Assembly: GCA_913064995.1 (NCBI GenBank)
Contig: CAJYBL010000027.1
Location: forward strand, 1-12,097
Direction of reading: 5' to 3'
Source of the DNA: an uncultured Alphaproteobacteria bacterium
GTDB lineage: Bacteria; Pseudomonadota; Alphaproteobacteria; Puniceispirillales; Puniceispirillaceae
Length of the DNA stretch: 12,097 nt
This document shows positions 1 to 6,776 of the stretch, piece by piece. Made by a program: the position numbers and the translations under genes. How positions within the stretch are numbered: position 1 is the stretch's first letter; the number at the start of each line of letters is the position of its first letter. Below the pieces are notes generated by a model. That model was not told the origin of the DNA. It searched no databases and saw nothing but the letters and a program-made list of their open reading frames with translations.

Positions 1-385
1 ACCGCACATCACCATTGATAATCGGTGTCAGCCAGCGATCTTTTTGCGATTGGTTGGCAACTTTATTCAGAATATACATATTGCCGTCATCAGGTGCCGC
101 ACAATTAAAGGCAACCGGCCCAAAGATTGAATAATTCATGGCTTCATACAACACCGCCATACCGGTTGGCTCATAACCAAGCCCGCCCTGCTCGCGCGGA
201 ATTTGCGGTGCCCATAATCCAGCCGCCTTGACCTTGGCACGAAGCGTTTGCAATACCGCCATATCAATATTGCCGTAGGAATCGTAATTTTTCCGATCAG
301 CTTCAAGCGGCACGATTTCATCGCGGACAAAGGCGCGCAACCGATCGTGATCGGCCTGTAATGCGGCATCAATTGAAAAATCCAT
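1..385 (-). CDS. ACAD10/11-type acyl-CoA dehydrogenase, N-terminal part (runs off the left edge)
   Basis: Only the first 128 residues are in the window, starting MDFSIDAAL. Residues about 1-125 match the all-helical N-terminal domain of acyl-CoA dehydrogenases: AGLWAPQIPREQGGLG, then FGPVAFNCAAPDDGNM at about residues 88-103. The APDxGNM signature after NC is typical of the ACAD10/ACAD11 and bacterial LvaC-like branch rather than of straight-chain beta-oxidation dehydrogenases. The FAD motif and catalytic base lie beyond the edge. The ATG is supported by an AGGATT Shine-Dalgarno at 394-399, 8 nt upstream. The gene follows the SDR gene on the same strand after 85 nt, so the two are probably co-transcribed. 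A phosphotransferase of the same pathway is divergent on the other side of the SDR. ACAD10/11 enzymes are flavoproteins that process 4-hydroxyacyl-CoA after phosphorylation by the partner kinase; that this one does so is inferred from family and context. Confidence 0.88.
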   Translation of the reverse strand, partial: MDFSIDAALQADHDRLRAFVRDEIVPLEADRKNYDSYGNIDMAVLQTLRAKVKAAGLWAPQIPREQGGLGYEPTGMAVLYEAMNYSIFGPVAFNCAAPDDGNMYILNKVANQSQKDRWLTPIINGDVR

Positions 386-470
386 ATTTTGGCAATCCTA
401 TTCTTTTCAAAGCGGTAATTTATTTAAACTTTATATTTTGGGTTTTACCTCTTTTCGGGGCTGTTTTCGT

Positions 471-1205
471 TTACAAGCTGGCACTCATGCCACCATCAAT
501 GGTTAGAGTTTCCCCCGTCATATAGCTATTGGCTGGATCCAGCAGAAATAACAAAGCTGGCATCAATTCGGCAGGGCTGGCAAAACGGTGAAGCGCGGTT
601 CGTTTTTGCAGCTTTATGCCAGCATCGCTTGTCAGAAAATCACGGTTTAGATCGGTCATCACATAACCAGGTGCCAGCGCATTCACCCGAATATGGTCGC
701 GTGCAAGCTCAATTGCAGCCGAACGTGTCATCTGCATGATTGCCGCCTTGCTGGCCGCATAAATTCCGGTATGCGGCAATGGGCGATGGCCCAGCACTGA
801 TGCGATATTCACAACAACGCCGCCACCAGCGGCCTTTAGCACCGGAACCGCGGCCCGCAATGTCCAAAGACTGCCAAGAAAATTCGTATCAATGACGCGC
901 CTCACATCATCTTCGGCACTGGAATGTAATGCGGCGGTCACCGCGATGCCGGCATTATTCACAAGCCCATCAAACTGGCGGCTGGCAAGCCCACCTGAAA
1001 CCGCATCAGCCTTGGCCACATCGGCCAGAATCAGATCATGCCCCGTGCCTGACAAATCGGCAATCATCGCCGCCAATGCCGCCTCATCACGGCCAAGCGC
1101 AATAATGGTTCCGCCAGCATCGGCAATGGCATGACAAAACAGGGCGCCAAGGCCGCGCGCAGCGCCAGTGACCACAATCGTCTTTCCATGAAGTTTTCCG
1201 GTCAT
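471..1205 (-). CDS. Short-chain dehydrogenase/reductase (FabG-like SDR)
   Basis: A complete 244-aa classical SDR, the usual length for the family. The nucleotide-binding TGxxxGxG motif is at residues 13-20 (TGAARGLG). NNAG is at 83-86, the conserved Asn at 108, and the catalytic Ser136, Tyr149 and Lys153 lie in NIAS and YAASK. The PG motif of the substrate loop is near 179-180, and the C-terminal TGETLTIDGGM is typical. It should reduce a ketone or oxidise a secondary alcohol with NAD(P)(H) in the cytoplasm. The ATG is supported by GGAGAG at 1211-1216, 5 nt upstream. It is the first gene of a minus-strand pair with the ACAD10/11-type dehydrogenase and is divergent from the phosphotransferase. 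In the Pseudomonas lva operon an SDR (LvaD) beside such enzymes reduces 4-ketovaleryl-CoA to 4-hydroxyvaleryl-CoA. An equivalent 4-keto/4-hydroxyacyl-CoA role is the best context-based guess, but SDR sequence alone does not give the substrate. Confidence 0.93.
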   Translation of the reverse strand: MTGKLHGKTIVVTGAARGLGALFCHAIADAGGTIIALGRDEAALAAMIADLSGTGHDLILADVAKADAVSGGLASRQFDGLVNNAGIAVTAALHSSAEDDVRRVIDTNFLGSLWTLRAAVPVLKAAGGGVVVNIASVLGHRPLPHTGIYAASKAAIMQMTRSAAIELARDHIRVNALAPGYVMTDLNRDFLTSDAGIKLQKRTALHRFASPAELMPALLFLLDPANSYMTGETLTIDGGMSASL

Positions 1206-1435
1206 GCATTCTCTCCGAAACCAAAATTTATCATGAATTGGCCTGAAGTTAAGTTAAAGTACGGGGTATTCACAGCAATCATACAAGCTAGCATCTTTTT
1301 CGTTTCATCGCTTGAAACAGCCTAGTAAACTTACGCTAGCTAAGCCAAGATGGTCAAAACAATCTTGGCATCCGCCCCTTTCTTGACCTTGCAAATCGCA
1401 ATTTCCCTCCATCATTGTTAAATTAGAGCTAAGTG
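1206..1435. promoter_or_regulatory. Divergent promoter region between the SDR and phosphotransferase genes
   Basis: This 230-nt non-coding stretch separates two outward-facing genes, so it must hold both promoters. It is AT-rich near both starts. A weak -10-like GATAAA lies at 1227-1232 on the minus strand upstream of the SDR gene. A TTGACC hexamer at 1383-1388 on the plus strand has no well-spaced -10, so neither promoter can be called firmly. The region contains a perfect 8-bp inverted repeat (annotated separately) and a short GTAA-AC-TTAC inverted repeat at 1325-1334. Shared control of both transcripts would fit their proposed common pathway. Confidence 0.5.
1344..1369. promoter_or_regulatory. 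Perfect 8-bp inverted repeat, candidate operator
   Basis: GCCAAGAT at 1344-1351 is mirrored exactly by ATCTTGGC at 1362-1369, with a 10-nt spacer. The symmetrical 26-bp span lies 66 nt before the phosphotransferase start and 138 nt before the SDR start, where a dimeric regulator could control both directions. No run of T follows it and no gene ends here, so a terminator is unlikely. An operator function is inference. Confidence 0.4.
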
Positions 1436-2509
1436 ATGACGAATTTTACAACCGGCCCCAACAAAGCGCATGATGCGTCACTTTTATCATCACTGGCAGA
1501 ATGGCTGCAAACCGCCGCCCCGCAAATTGGCGCGCCGATTAATCTGGACAAATTTTCCAGCGGCCAGTCAAACCCAACATACCAACTGCAAACCGATCTT
1601 GGCGAACAGGATGGCAGGTTCGTTCTTCGCACCCAGCCAGCCGGCTTATTGTTAAAATCAGCACATGCGGTTGATCGCGAATTTCGCGTCATGAAAGCAT
1701 TGGATAAAACAGCGGTACCGGTTCCGGAGATGATTGCCGCTTGCGATGATCCAGATGTCATTGGGATGAAGTTTTTTGTCATGCGCGAAATTGAAGGCGA
1801 CACCCTGTTTGATCCTGCCTTGGCCGGCTATGCTGGTGCCGATCGGCACGCCCTGTTTCATGCTAAAATTGACGTTCTTGCCGCATTGGCAAAGCTTGAC
1901 CCGATTGCGCTTGGGCTTGAGGGCTTTGGCAAACCATCAGGCTATATTGATCGCCAGCTTGGCACATGGACGCGCCAATATCACGCCAGTGAAACCGAGC
2001 CGATTGCCGCAATGGACTTTCTACTTGCCGAACTGCCAAATTACATTGATGAAGATGTTCCCGGCTTTTGCGTCATTCATGGTGACTTCCGGCTGGATAA
2101 TCTGCTGATCCGTGATCAGGTCAAAATTGCTGCCTTGATTGATTGGGAATTAAGCACCCTTGGACCGGCCTTTATTGACCTTAGCTATTGGTGCGCAATG
2201 CTGCGCATGGATGCAAAATGGCCAATTGGCGGGCTTGGCGGTATTGATCGAGCCAGCCTTGGCATTCCAGATGAAACCGCGCTGGTTGCTGCCTTTTGCG
2301 CCAAAACATGTCTTGAACGTCCGGCAAATTGGGATGCGCTAATCGCCTTTCAATGTTTCCGGTTTGCCGCCATTTTACAAGGCGTTCTAAAACGTCACCT
2401 TGATGGCAATGCATCAGCAGACAATGCCGCATCGGTTGGTAGTCAGGCCAAATTAGTGGCCGGTCTTGGTGAAGATATCCTATCAAATTATATCGCCAAA
2501 AATGGCTGA
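1436..2509 (+). CDS. ACAD10/11-type phosphotransferase (aminoglycoside-phosphotransferase fold)
   Basis: A 357-aa protein from the ATG at 1436. A GTG at 1433 is also in frame, but the only weak Shine-Dalgarno-like GAG (1426-1428) is better spaced (7 nt) for the ATG. It has a two-lobe APH kinase fold. The N-lobe shows the glycine-rich-like loop FSSGQSNPTY (about 40-49), the family signature VLRTQPAG and SAHAVDREF with Glu82. The C-lobe shows the catalytic loop VIHGDFRLDN (Asp217, Asn222) and the metal-binding IDWELSTLGPAFIDL (Asp236). The VLR..P.G and SAH..DRE pattern separates the ACAD10/11-like group from antibiotic kinases. LvaA and ACAD10/11 kinases phosphorylate the 4-hydroxyl of acyl-CoA, which primes phosphate elimination by the partner dehydrogenase. 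It is divergent from an SDR and an ACAD10/11-type dehydrogenase, which supports that role here. Resistance to aminoglycosides is not expected. Its stop directly abuts the stop of the convergent hydrolase gene. Confidence 0.93.
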   Translation: MTNFTTGPNKAHDASLLSSLAEWLQTAAPQIGAPINLDKFSSGQSNPTYQLQTDLGEQDGRFVLRTQPAGLLLKSAHAVDREFRVMKALDKTAVPVPEMIAACDDPDVIGMKFFVMREIEGDTLFDPALAGYAGADRHALFHAKIDVLAALAKLDPIALGLEGFGKPSGYIDRQLGTWTRQYHASETEPIAAMDFLLAELPNYIDEDVPGFCVIHGDFRLDNLLIRDQVKIAALIDWELSTLGPAFIDLSYWCAMLRMDAKWPIGGLGGIDRASLGIPDETALVAAFCAKTCLERPANWDALIAFQCFRFAAILQGVLKRHLDGNASADNAASVGSQAKLVAGLGEDILSNYIAKNG

Positions 2510-3358
2510 TCACAGACCGCGTGACAAGAGTTTCATCCAATCATGAAGTCTCGCCCCATCATGGTGATTGGCATCGCATAAACAATCAACAAGATTGAAA
2601 TGATGCAGACCGCCGCAACCATGAAATTGAGCCCGATCACCACGTTGGCAAAGCGCCTCTGCCATGATCCATGATTGGTCAATCCAGCCAGACGGTTCGG
2701 CACCGCCAACCGCAATATAATAGGCAGGACCAACCGCAGGCATATGGGTTAAACAATTCCATTTATGCGCCTCGTCCATGCTAAGACGCACATCCTCATT
2801 CACCGCCAGTTCCAGCACCAATTCGGTTTCATAAATGCCCGATAGCGCGGCAATCCCCACAAGTCGGTTCGCTAATTTTGGGTGATGCGAGAGATGAAGC
2901 GCAATATGCGCACCAGCCGAATGACCAAACATGATGATCGGCTGATGATGGCCGCCTGCATCAAGCATTTTTATCACCTCGTCAATGCCAGTGCCAAGAT
3001 GCGTCATCATCTGGGTCATGCTAACATCGGGGCAAAGCGGGTAATTCATATTGACCAGCCCAAATCCACTTTTTGCCAGATCGGCCATATGATGATTCAT
3101 GTTGGCCTTATCAAGCGCCCGCCAATAGCCGCCATGAAAATTAATGATGATTGGCTGGTCTTTATGCCCCGGATGAAAATCATAGCGCATCAGATGATGC
3201 GGGCCATAGGCAAGATCAAAACGACCGGTTAATTCAGCTTTTCGAGCTGCCGATTGATCAGCCCATGCCGCAAGACAAATCGCCGCCGCATCACCAACAG
3301 CAACGCGCGGATTGAATTGTGATTCCATGCCGTGATTGAGCCAAATCTGCCAGCTCAT
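2510..3358 (-). CDS. Alpha/beta hydrolase, kynurenine formamidase-like esterase
   Basis: A 282-aa cytoplasmic alpha/beta hydrolase with no signal peptide or membrane segment. The oxyanion motif HGGYW is at residues 75-79 and the nucleophile elbow GHSAG at 145-149 (Ser147). The probable acid Glu221 lies in VGGAEPSGWIDQS, and the probable catalytic His is in LHHFNLVD (His252 or His253). HGGxW with this spacing is characteristic of arylformamidase/kynurenine formamidase and related small carboxylesterases. The real substrate cannot be told from sequence. The ATG overlaps the stop of the upstream molybdopterin reductase in an ATGA tetranucleotide (3355-3358), which suggests translational coupling. 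No other tryptophan-catabolism gene is visible, so a kynurenine role is doubtful. An ester or amide hydrolysis linked to the S-/N-oxide reductase is possible. The 3' end abuts the convergent phosphotransferase gene with no spacer. Confidence 0.9.
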   Translation of the reverse strand: MSWQIWLNHGMESQFNPRVAVGDAAAICLAAWADQSAARKAELTGRFDLAYGPHHLMRYDFHPGHKDQPIIINFHGGYWRALDKANMNHHMADLAKSGFGLVNMNYPLCPDVSMTQMMTHLGTGIDEVIKMLDAGGHHQPIIMFGHSAGAHIALHLSHHPKLANRLVGIAALSGIYETELVLELAVNEDVRLSMDEAHKWNCLTHMPAVGPAYYIAVGGAEPSGWIDQSWIMAEALCQRGDRAQFHGCGGLHHFNLVDCLCDANHHDGARLHDWMKLLSRGL

Positions 3359-5679
3359 GCTTTTGCCTTTAAATTTTGGTGACGGCCATCTTCAATCAAA
3401 GGCGGCTTATGCGCTGTCATCGCAACAGCACCGCCAGTCCATTTTTCAACCTCTACAAGACAAGAATGCGCGGCTGGCCCCTGCGCCAATTTTGACGTGC
3501 CAAGATCCGGCGTCAATACATTGGGATTTCCATGATGACAGCTAAGGCCGGACGCCCCTGACGGATCGGGGTTAAACCATGCACCAGTGCTAACGATCAG
3601 CACTCCTTGCATCACCTCATCACTGACAATCGCCCCGCAAAGACATGATCCACGATCATTATAAAGCCTCACAATATCGCCATTTTCAATGGCGCGTTTG
3701 GCGGCATCTTGACGGTTGATCTTGACCGGCTCATGGCCAGCAATTTTTGCATCACGACTTATGCTGCCATGATCAAGCTGCGAGTGAAGCCGGGCAGTTG
3801 GCTGGTTTCCAAGAAGATGTAGCCGCGAGCCGCGATCAGGGCTACCAAGCCATTCAGGTGGTTCAAACCAGCATGGATGCGGCGCACAATCATCATAATC
3901 AAAACCGGCAATGACTTGTGAAAATATCTCAATCTTGCCGCTTGGCGTTGCCAATGGATTGGCCATTGGGTCGGCGCGGAAATCGGCAAACATGACATGC
4001 GCTGTTTCAGGGGGTGGTAATTTAAACCAGCCATCTTTGCGAAAGGCATCATAGCTTGGCAATTCATGACCTTGCTCGGCTGATGCCTGTTTGGTGACAT
4101 CATAAAGCCAGCGTTGCCAATCTTCGGCGGATCGGCCTTCAGTATAGGTGTTTTCGGCACCCATTTTGGCGGCAATGCCGCGGAAAATTTCAAAATCATC
4201 ACGCGCATCGCCAACGGGCGCAATCGCCGCCTGCATCGACACGAAATAATTATCCATTGGCGACATGGCGATATCGGTTCTCTCAAGCGAGGTGGTGCAA
4301 GGCAGAACAATATCGGCATGTTTGGCAAGCGCGTTCCAACACCATTCATGCGCAATGGTTGTGTCCGGCTTGCGCCAGCCAGCCAAAAGCCGCGTCAAAT
4401 CTTGGTGATGGTGAAAAGGATTACCCCCAGCCCAATAGATCATCTTGATATCGGGATAGCGATAACGCCCGCCATCATAGTCAAATTCATCACCCGGATG
4501 AAGAAGCATATCGGCAATGCGGGCAACAGGGATAAAGGTTTCAACATCATTTTTACCCTGCGGCACTGCGGCAACTGGCAAACGCTGGATATGATTGCCA
4601 ACCGTATTCACCGCCGAATAGCCGAGCCCAAATCCACCACCAGGCAAACCGATCTGGCCAAGCATTGCCGCAAGCGTAATCCCCGCCCAAAAAGGCTGTT
4701 CCCCATGCGCCTGCCGCGTCAAAGACCAGCTGAATGACAACATCGTCCGCGATTTTGCCATGTGGCGGGCAAGCGACTTAATTGCCTCGGCATCGATCGC
4801 GCAGATGGCACCAGCCCATGAAGCATCTTTGACAATGCCGTCACTTGCACCGGTTAGATATTCGGCAAATTGGTCAAAACCAACACAATAGCGATCAAGA
4901 AAGGCGCGGTCTTGCAAGCCTTCGTCGAGCAGCACATGGCAAAGCCCAATCATCAGGGCGGCATCACTATTCGGGCGAATGGACAGCCACGAGGCATCGA
5001 CATCATCAATCATGTCTGAACGAAGTGGCGAGACTGAGATAAATTCAACACCATTTTTATGCGCTTCTAGAATCGACTCCTTCTGAATATGACGGCCAAG
5101 GCCGCCTTGCCCAATCTGCCCGTTTTTCAGCGCCACCCCGCCAAAGGCAACAAATAGCTGGCAATGATCACGAACCGATGTCCAGCTTGTCTGATTATAA
5201 ATATAATTGCGGAAATGGCCGATCACATGCGGCACAATCACCTCAGCAGCGGCAAAGCTGTAGGTATTGACCGATTTGGTATAGCCACCAAGCGCATTTA
5301 AAAACCGGTGCAATTGCCCGGGCGCGTGATGAAACCGGCCAGCGCTTGCCCAGCCATATGATCCAGCATAAATCGCCTCATTACCATGCGCAGCGATGAC
5401 ACGCTCAAGTTCGGCAGCGACAATCTGATTTGCCTGATCCCAACTAACCCGCACAAATGTATCAATTCCGCGACGTTCGGGATGGCTTCCCGGCCCTGAT
5501 TCAAGCCAGCTTTTCCGGATCATTGGCCCCATGATACGCGATTCATTGTCAATCACATCAACAATGCCTTTGCCAATTTCGCTTGGGTCAGAATCCTCGA
5601 CAAAATGGCTAAGGCCGGTCAAACGGCCATCCTTGACATGGGCGTGATAGGTTCCCCAATGCGCGCTGGTAAGGCTCAT
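3355..5679 (-). CDS. Cytoplasmic molybdopterin S-/N-oxide reductase (BisC/TorA/DorA type)
   Basis: A 774-aa enzyme of the DMSO reductase family, close to E. coli BisC in length. Residues 107-110 are SYGW, giving the active-site Tyr108 and Trp110. NTYSFAAAE places the molybdenum-ligating Ser at 141, the type III (DMSO/TMAO/biotin sulfoxide reductase) arrangement. Downstream family blocks include HGEQPFWAGITLAAMLGQ, GLPGGGFG, YWAGGNPFHHHQD, HADIVLPCTTSLER and, near the C-terminus, RLHSQLDHG, NDRGSCLCGA and DLGTSKLAQG. There is no N-terminal Fe-S cysteine cluster and no twin-arginine signal, so it should act in the cytoplasm like BisC. It would carry bis-MGD and reduce S- or N-oxides such as biotin or methionine sulfoxide, or TMAO. 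The frame is open to an ATG at 5718, but AAGGGA at 5689-5694, 9 nt before the ATG at 5679, favours the shorter start (MSLTSAHWG). The alpha/beta hydrolase follows with a 4-nt overlap. Confidence 0.93.
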   Translation of the reverse strand: MSLTSAHWGTYHAHVKDGRLTGLSHFVEDSDPSEIGKGIVDVIDNESRIMGPMIRKSWLESGPGSHPERRGIDTFVRVSWDQANQIVAAELERVIAAHGNEAIYAGSYGWASAGRFHHAPGQLHRFLNALGGYTKSVNTYSFAAAEVIVPHVIGHFRNYIYNQTSWTSVRDHCQLFVAFGGVALKNGQIGQGGLGRHIQKESILEAHKNGVEFISVSPLRSDMIDDVDASWLSIRPNSDAALMIGLCHVLLDEGLQDRAFLDRYCVGFDQFAEYLTGASDGIVKDASWAGAICAIDAEAIKSLARHMAKSRTMLSFSWSLTRQAHGEQPFWAGITLAAMLGQIGLPGGGFGLGYSAVNTVGNHIQRLPVAAVPQGKNDVETFIPVARIADMLLHPGDEFDYDGGRYRYPDIKMIYWAGGNPFHHHQDLTRLLAGWRKPDTTIAHEWCWNALAKHADIVLPCTTSLERTDIAMSPMDNYFVSMQAAIAPVGDARDDFEIFRGIAAKMGAENTYTEGRSAEDWQRWLYDVTKQASAEQGHELPSYDAFRKDGWFKLPPPETAHVMFADFRADPMANPLATPSGKIEIFSQVIAGFDYDDCAPHPCWFEPPEWLGSPDRGSRLHLLGNQPTARLHSQLDHGSISRDAKIAGHEPVKINRQDAAKRAIENGDIVRLYNDRGSCLCGAIVSDEVMQGVLIVSTGAWFNPDPSGASGLSCHHGNPNVLTPDLGTSKLAQGPAAHSCLVEVEKWTGGAVAMTAHKPPLIEDGRHQNLKAKA

Positions 5680-5688
5680 CTTATTGCA

Positions 5689-5694
5689 TCCCTT
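5689..5694 (-). promoter_or_regulatory. Ribosome binding site selecting the reductase start
   Basis: AAGGGA on the minus strand lies 9 nt upstream of the ATG at 5679. The alternative in-frame ATG at 5718 has no purine-rich element before it. The resulting N-terminus also aligns better with BisC-type proteins, which begin a few residues before the AHWG motif. Confidence 0.55.
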
Positions 5695-5960
5695 GCTGAC
5701 GTTACTCTGGGCTAGCATAATTGCGGGCTGGCATTATCGCGTTACGCCGCCATGATTTCACTAATCACTGTGCTAAAAACAATACGCCACTGCTGGTAAA
5801 AATCTATCAGAAATCAAACGAGCGCAAAAATGACTTTGCTGGCACTTATATTCGCCTTGGCAAGATCTGTATTTTTTGGTTGCCAACGCTGGCAGGAAAA
5901 CCACACTAATAGATAACGCATTTATCTTTGTTTTTTCATCACGGCAATCGGATGGCCTTC
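5695..5960. promoter_or_regulatory. Divergent intergenic region between the reductase and the MBL-fold hydrolase
   Basis: No convincing gene lies here. A plus-strand frame from a TTG at 5721 to 5909 has no family resemblance and no ribosome binding site, and I treat it as chance. A GATAAT hexamer at 5733-5738 on the minus strand is a possible -10 for the reductase operon, without a clear -35. On the plus strand, TGCCA at 5881-5885 and TGGCA at 5890-5894 form a 5-bp inverted repeat with a 4-nt spacer, about 70 nt before the hydrolase start. This could be a small operator, but the motif is short enough to be chance. Confidence 0.35.
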
Positions 5961-6773
5961 ATGTCAAACCCAGCTTCACTCGATCTTCCCATTTATGAGC
6001 TTTATGCCATTCGCTATGCCGCCCGCGATGCGGTACGAAGCGAACATTTTATTGGTGGTGACCCGCATGATGGCCCCATGCCAATGGATTATTTTGTTTG
6101 GCTGGCCAAGTCAGATGATCATATTGTGGTGATTGATACCGGCTTTACCGCCGAAATGGCGATCAAGCGCAAGCGTGATTTCATTCAATGCCCAATTCAG
6201 ACTTTGGCTGATTTTGGCATCACCGCCGATGCGGTGGATGATGTTGTTCTGACGCATCTTCACTATGATCATTCGGGCAATTTTGACAGGTTTCCGAATG
6301 CAGAATTCCATCTTCAAGAACAAGAGCTGCAATTTGCCACTGGCCGTTATATGCGATACCCACAATTGCAGCATGCATTTGAACTGGATGATATTTGCGG
6401 CATTGTTCGGCTTAATTACGCGCAAAAGGTCACGTTCTATGAAGGTGATGATAATTTATCATCAGGGCTGCGGCTGCATCGTACAGGCGGCCATTCGGCA
6501 GGGTTGCAATTTGTTTCGGTTCACACCAAACGCGGCTGGGTTGTTCTGGCATCGGATGCCAGCCATTACTACGAACATATGCAGGATTATCGCCCCTTCA
6601 CCATTGCCTTTCATGTTGGCGAGATGATGGAAAGTTTTGACCGACTGAAAAAGGTCGCACCAAGCCTCGATCATATCATTCCAGGACATGATCCAAAGGT
6701 GATGGAACGCTATCCTGCTGTTGCGGGTAAAGAAGGTTTGATGGTTCGCCTTGATGAAATGCCAAAACCGTAA
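5961..6773 (+). CDS. Metallo-beta-lactamase-fold hydrolase, AHL-lactonase-like
   Basis: A 270-aa protein from the ATG at 5961. In-frame alternatives are an ATG at 5952 and a TTG at 5928; GGATGG at 5950-5955 is best placed for 5961, but the choice is tentative. The metal-binding set of the MBL fold is complete: HLHYDH at residues 99-104 (His99, His101, Asp103, His104), His178 in TGGHSAG, Asp199 in ASDASHYYEH and His243 in IPGHDP. VIDTGF before the first motif is also typical. VVLASDASHYYE followed by RPF, and the HYDHSGN spelling, resemble proteins grouped with N-acyl-homoserine lactonases, which bind two zinc ions and open lactone rings. Real activity in this subgroup is often untested, so a general lactonase or esterase role is safer. 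There is no signal peptide. It is a single gene, convergent with the SET-domain gene at 3 nt. Confidence 0.9.
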   Translation: MSNPASLDLPIYELYAIRYAARDAVRSEHFIGGDPHDGPMPMDYFVWLAKSDDHIVVIDTGFTAEMAIKRKRDFIQCPIQTLADFGITADAVDDVVLTHLHYDHSGNFDRFPNAEFHLQEQELQFATGRYMRYPQLQHAFELDDICGIVRLNYAQKVTFYEGDDNLSSGLRLHRTGGHSAGLQFVSVHTKRGWVVLASDASHYYEHMQDYRPFTIAFHVGEMMESFDRLKKVAPSLDHIIPGHDPKVMERYPAVAGKEGLMVRLDEMPKP

Positions 6774-6776
6774 TGG

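Noticed and set aside
386..470. Terminator between the SDR and the partial acyl-CoA dehydrogenase
   Set aside because: The 85-nt gap is T-rich but has no GC-rich hairpin, so read-through from the SDR gene is more likely.
1287..1340. GCTAGC hexamers at 1287-1292 and 1335-1340, with another at 5711-5716 near the reductase start
   Set aside because: About three copies of a hexamer are expected by chance in 12 kb, and the flanking bases are not conserved, so this is not a credible shared operator.
1436..2509. Aminoglycoside resistance kinase
   Set aside because: The fold is that of aminoglycoside phosphotransferases, but the VLR..P.G and SAH..DRE signatures and the neighbouring acyl-CoA genes point to the ACAD10/11-type acyl-CoA kinase group.
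3759..4355. 198-codon minus-strand open frame in another frame of the reductase gene
   Set aside because: It lies wholly inside conserved reductase sequence, and its translation shows no domain features.
4114..4737. 207-codon plus-strand open frame antisense to the molybdopterin reductase
   Set aside because: The reductase reading frame has uninterrupted family motifs on the other strand. The antisense translation has no recognisable motif and is a compositional shadow.
5721..5909. 62-codon plus-strand open frame in the reductase/MBL divergent region
   Set aside because: It starts at TTG without a ribosome binding site, has no family resemblance and occupies the expected promoter region.
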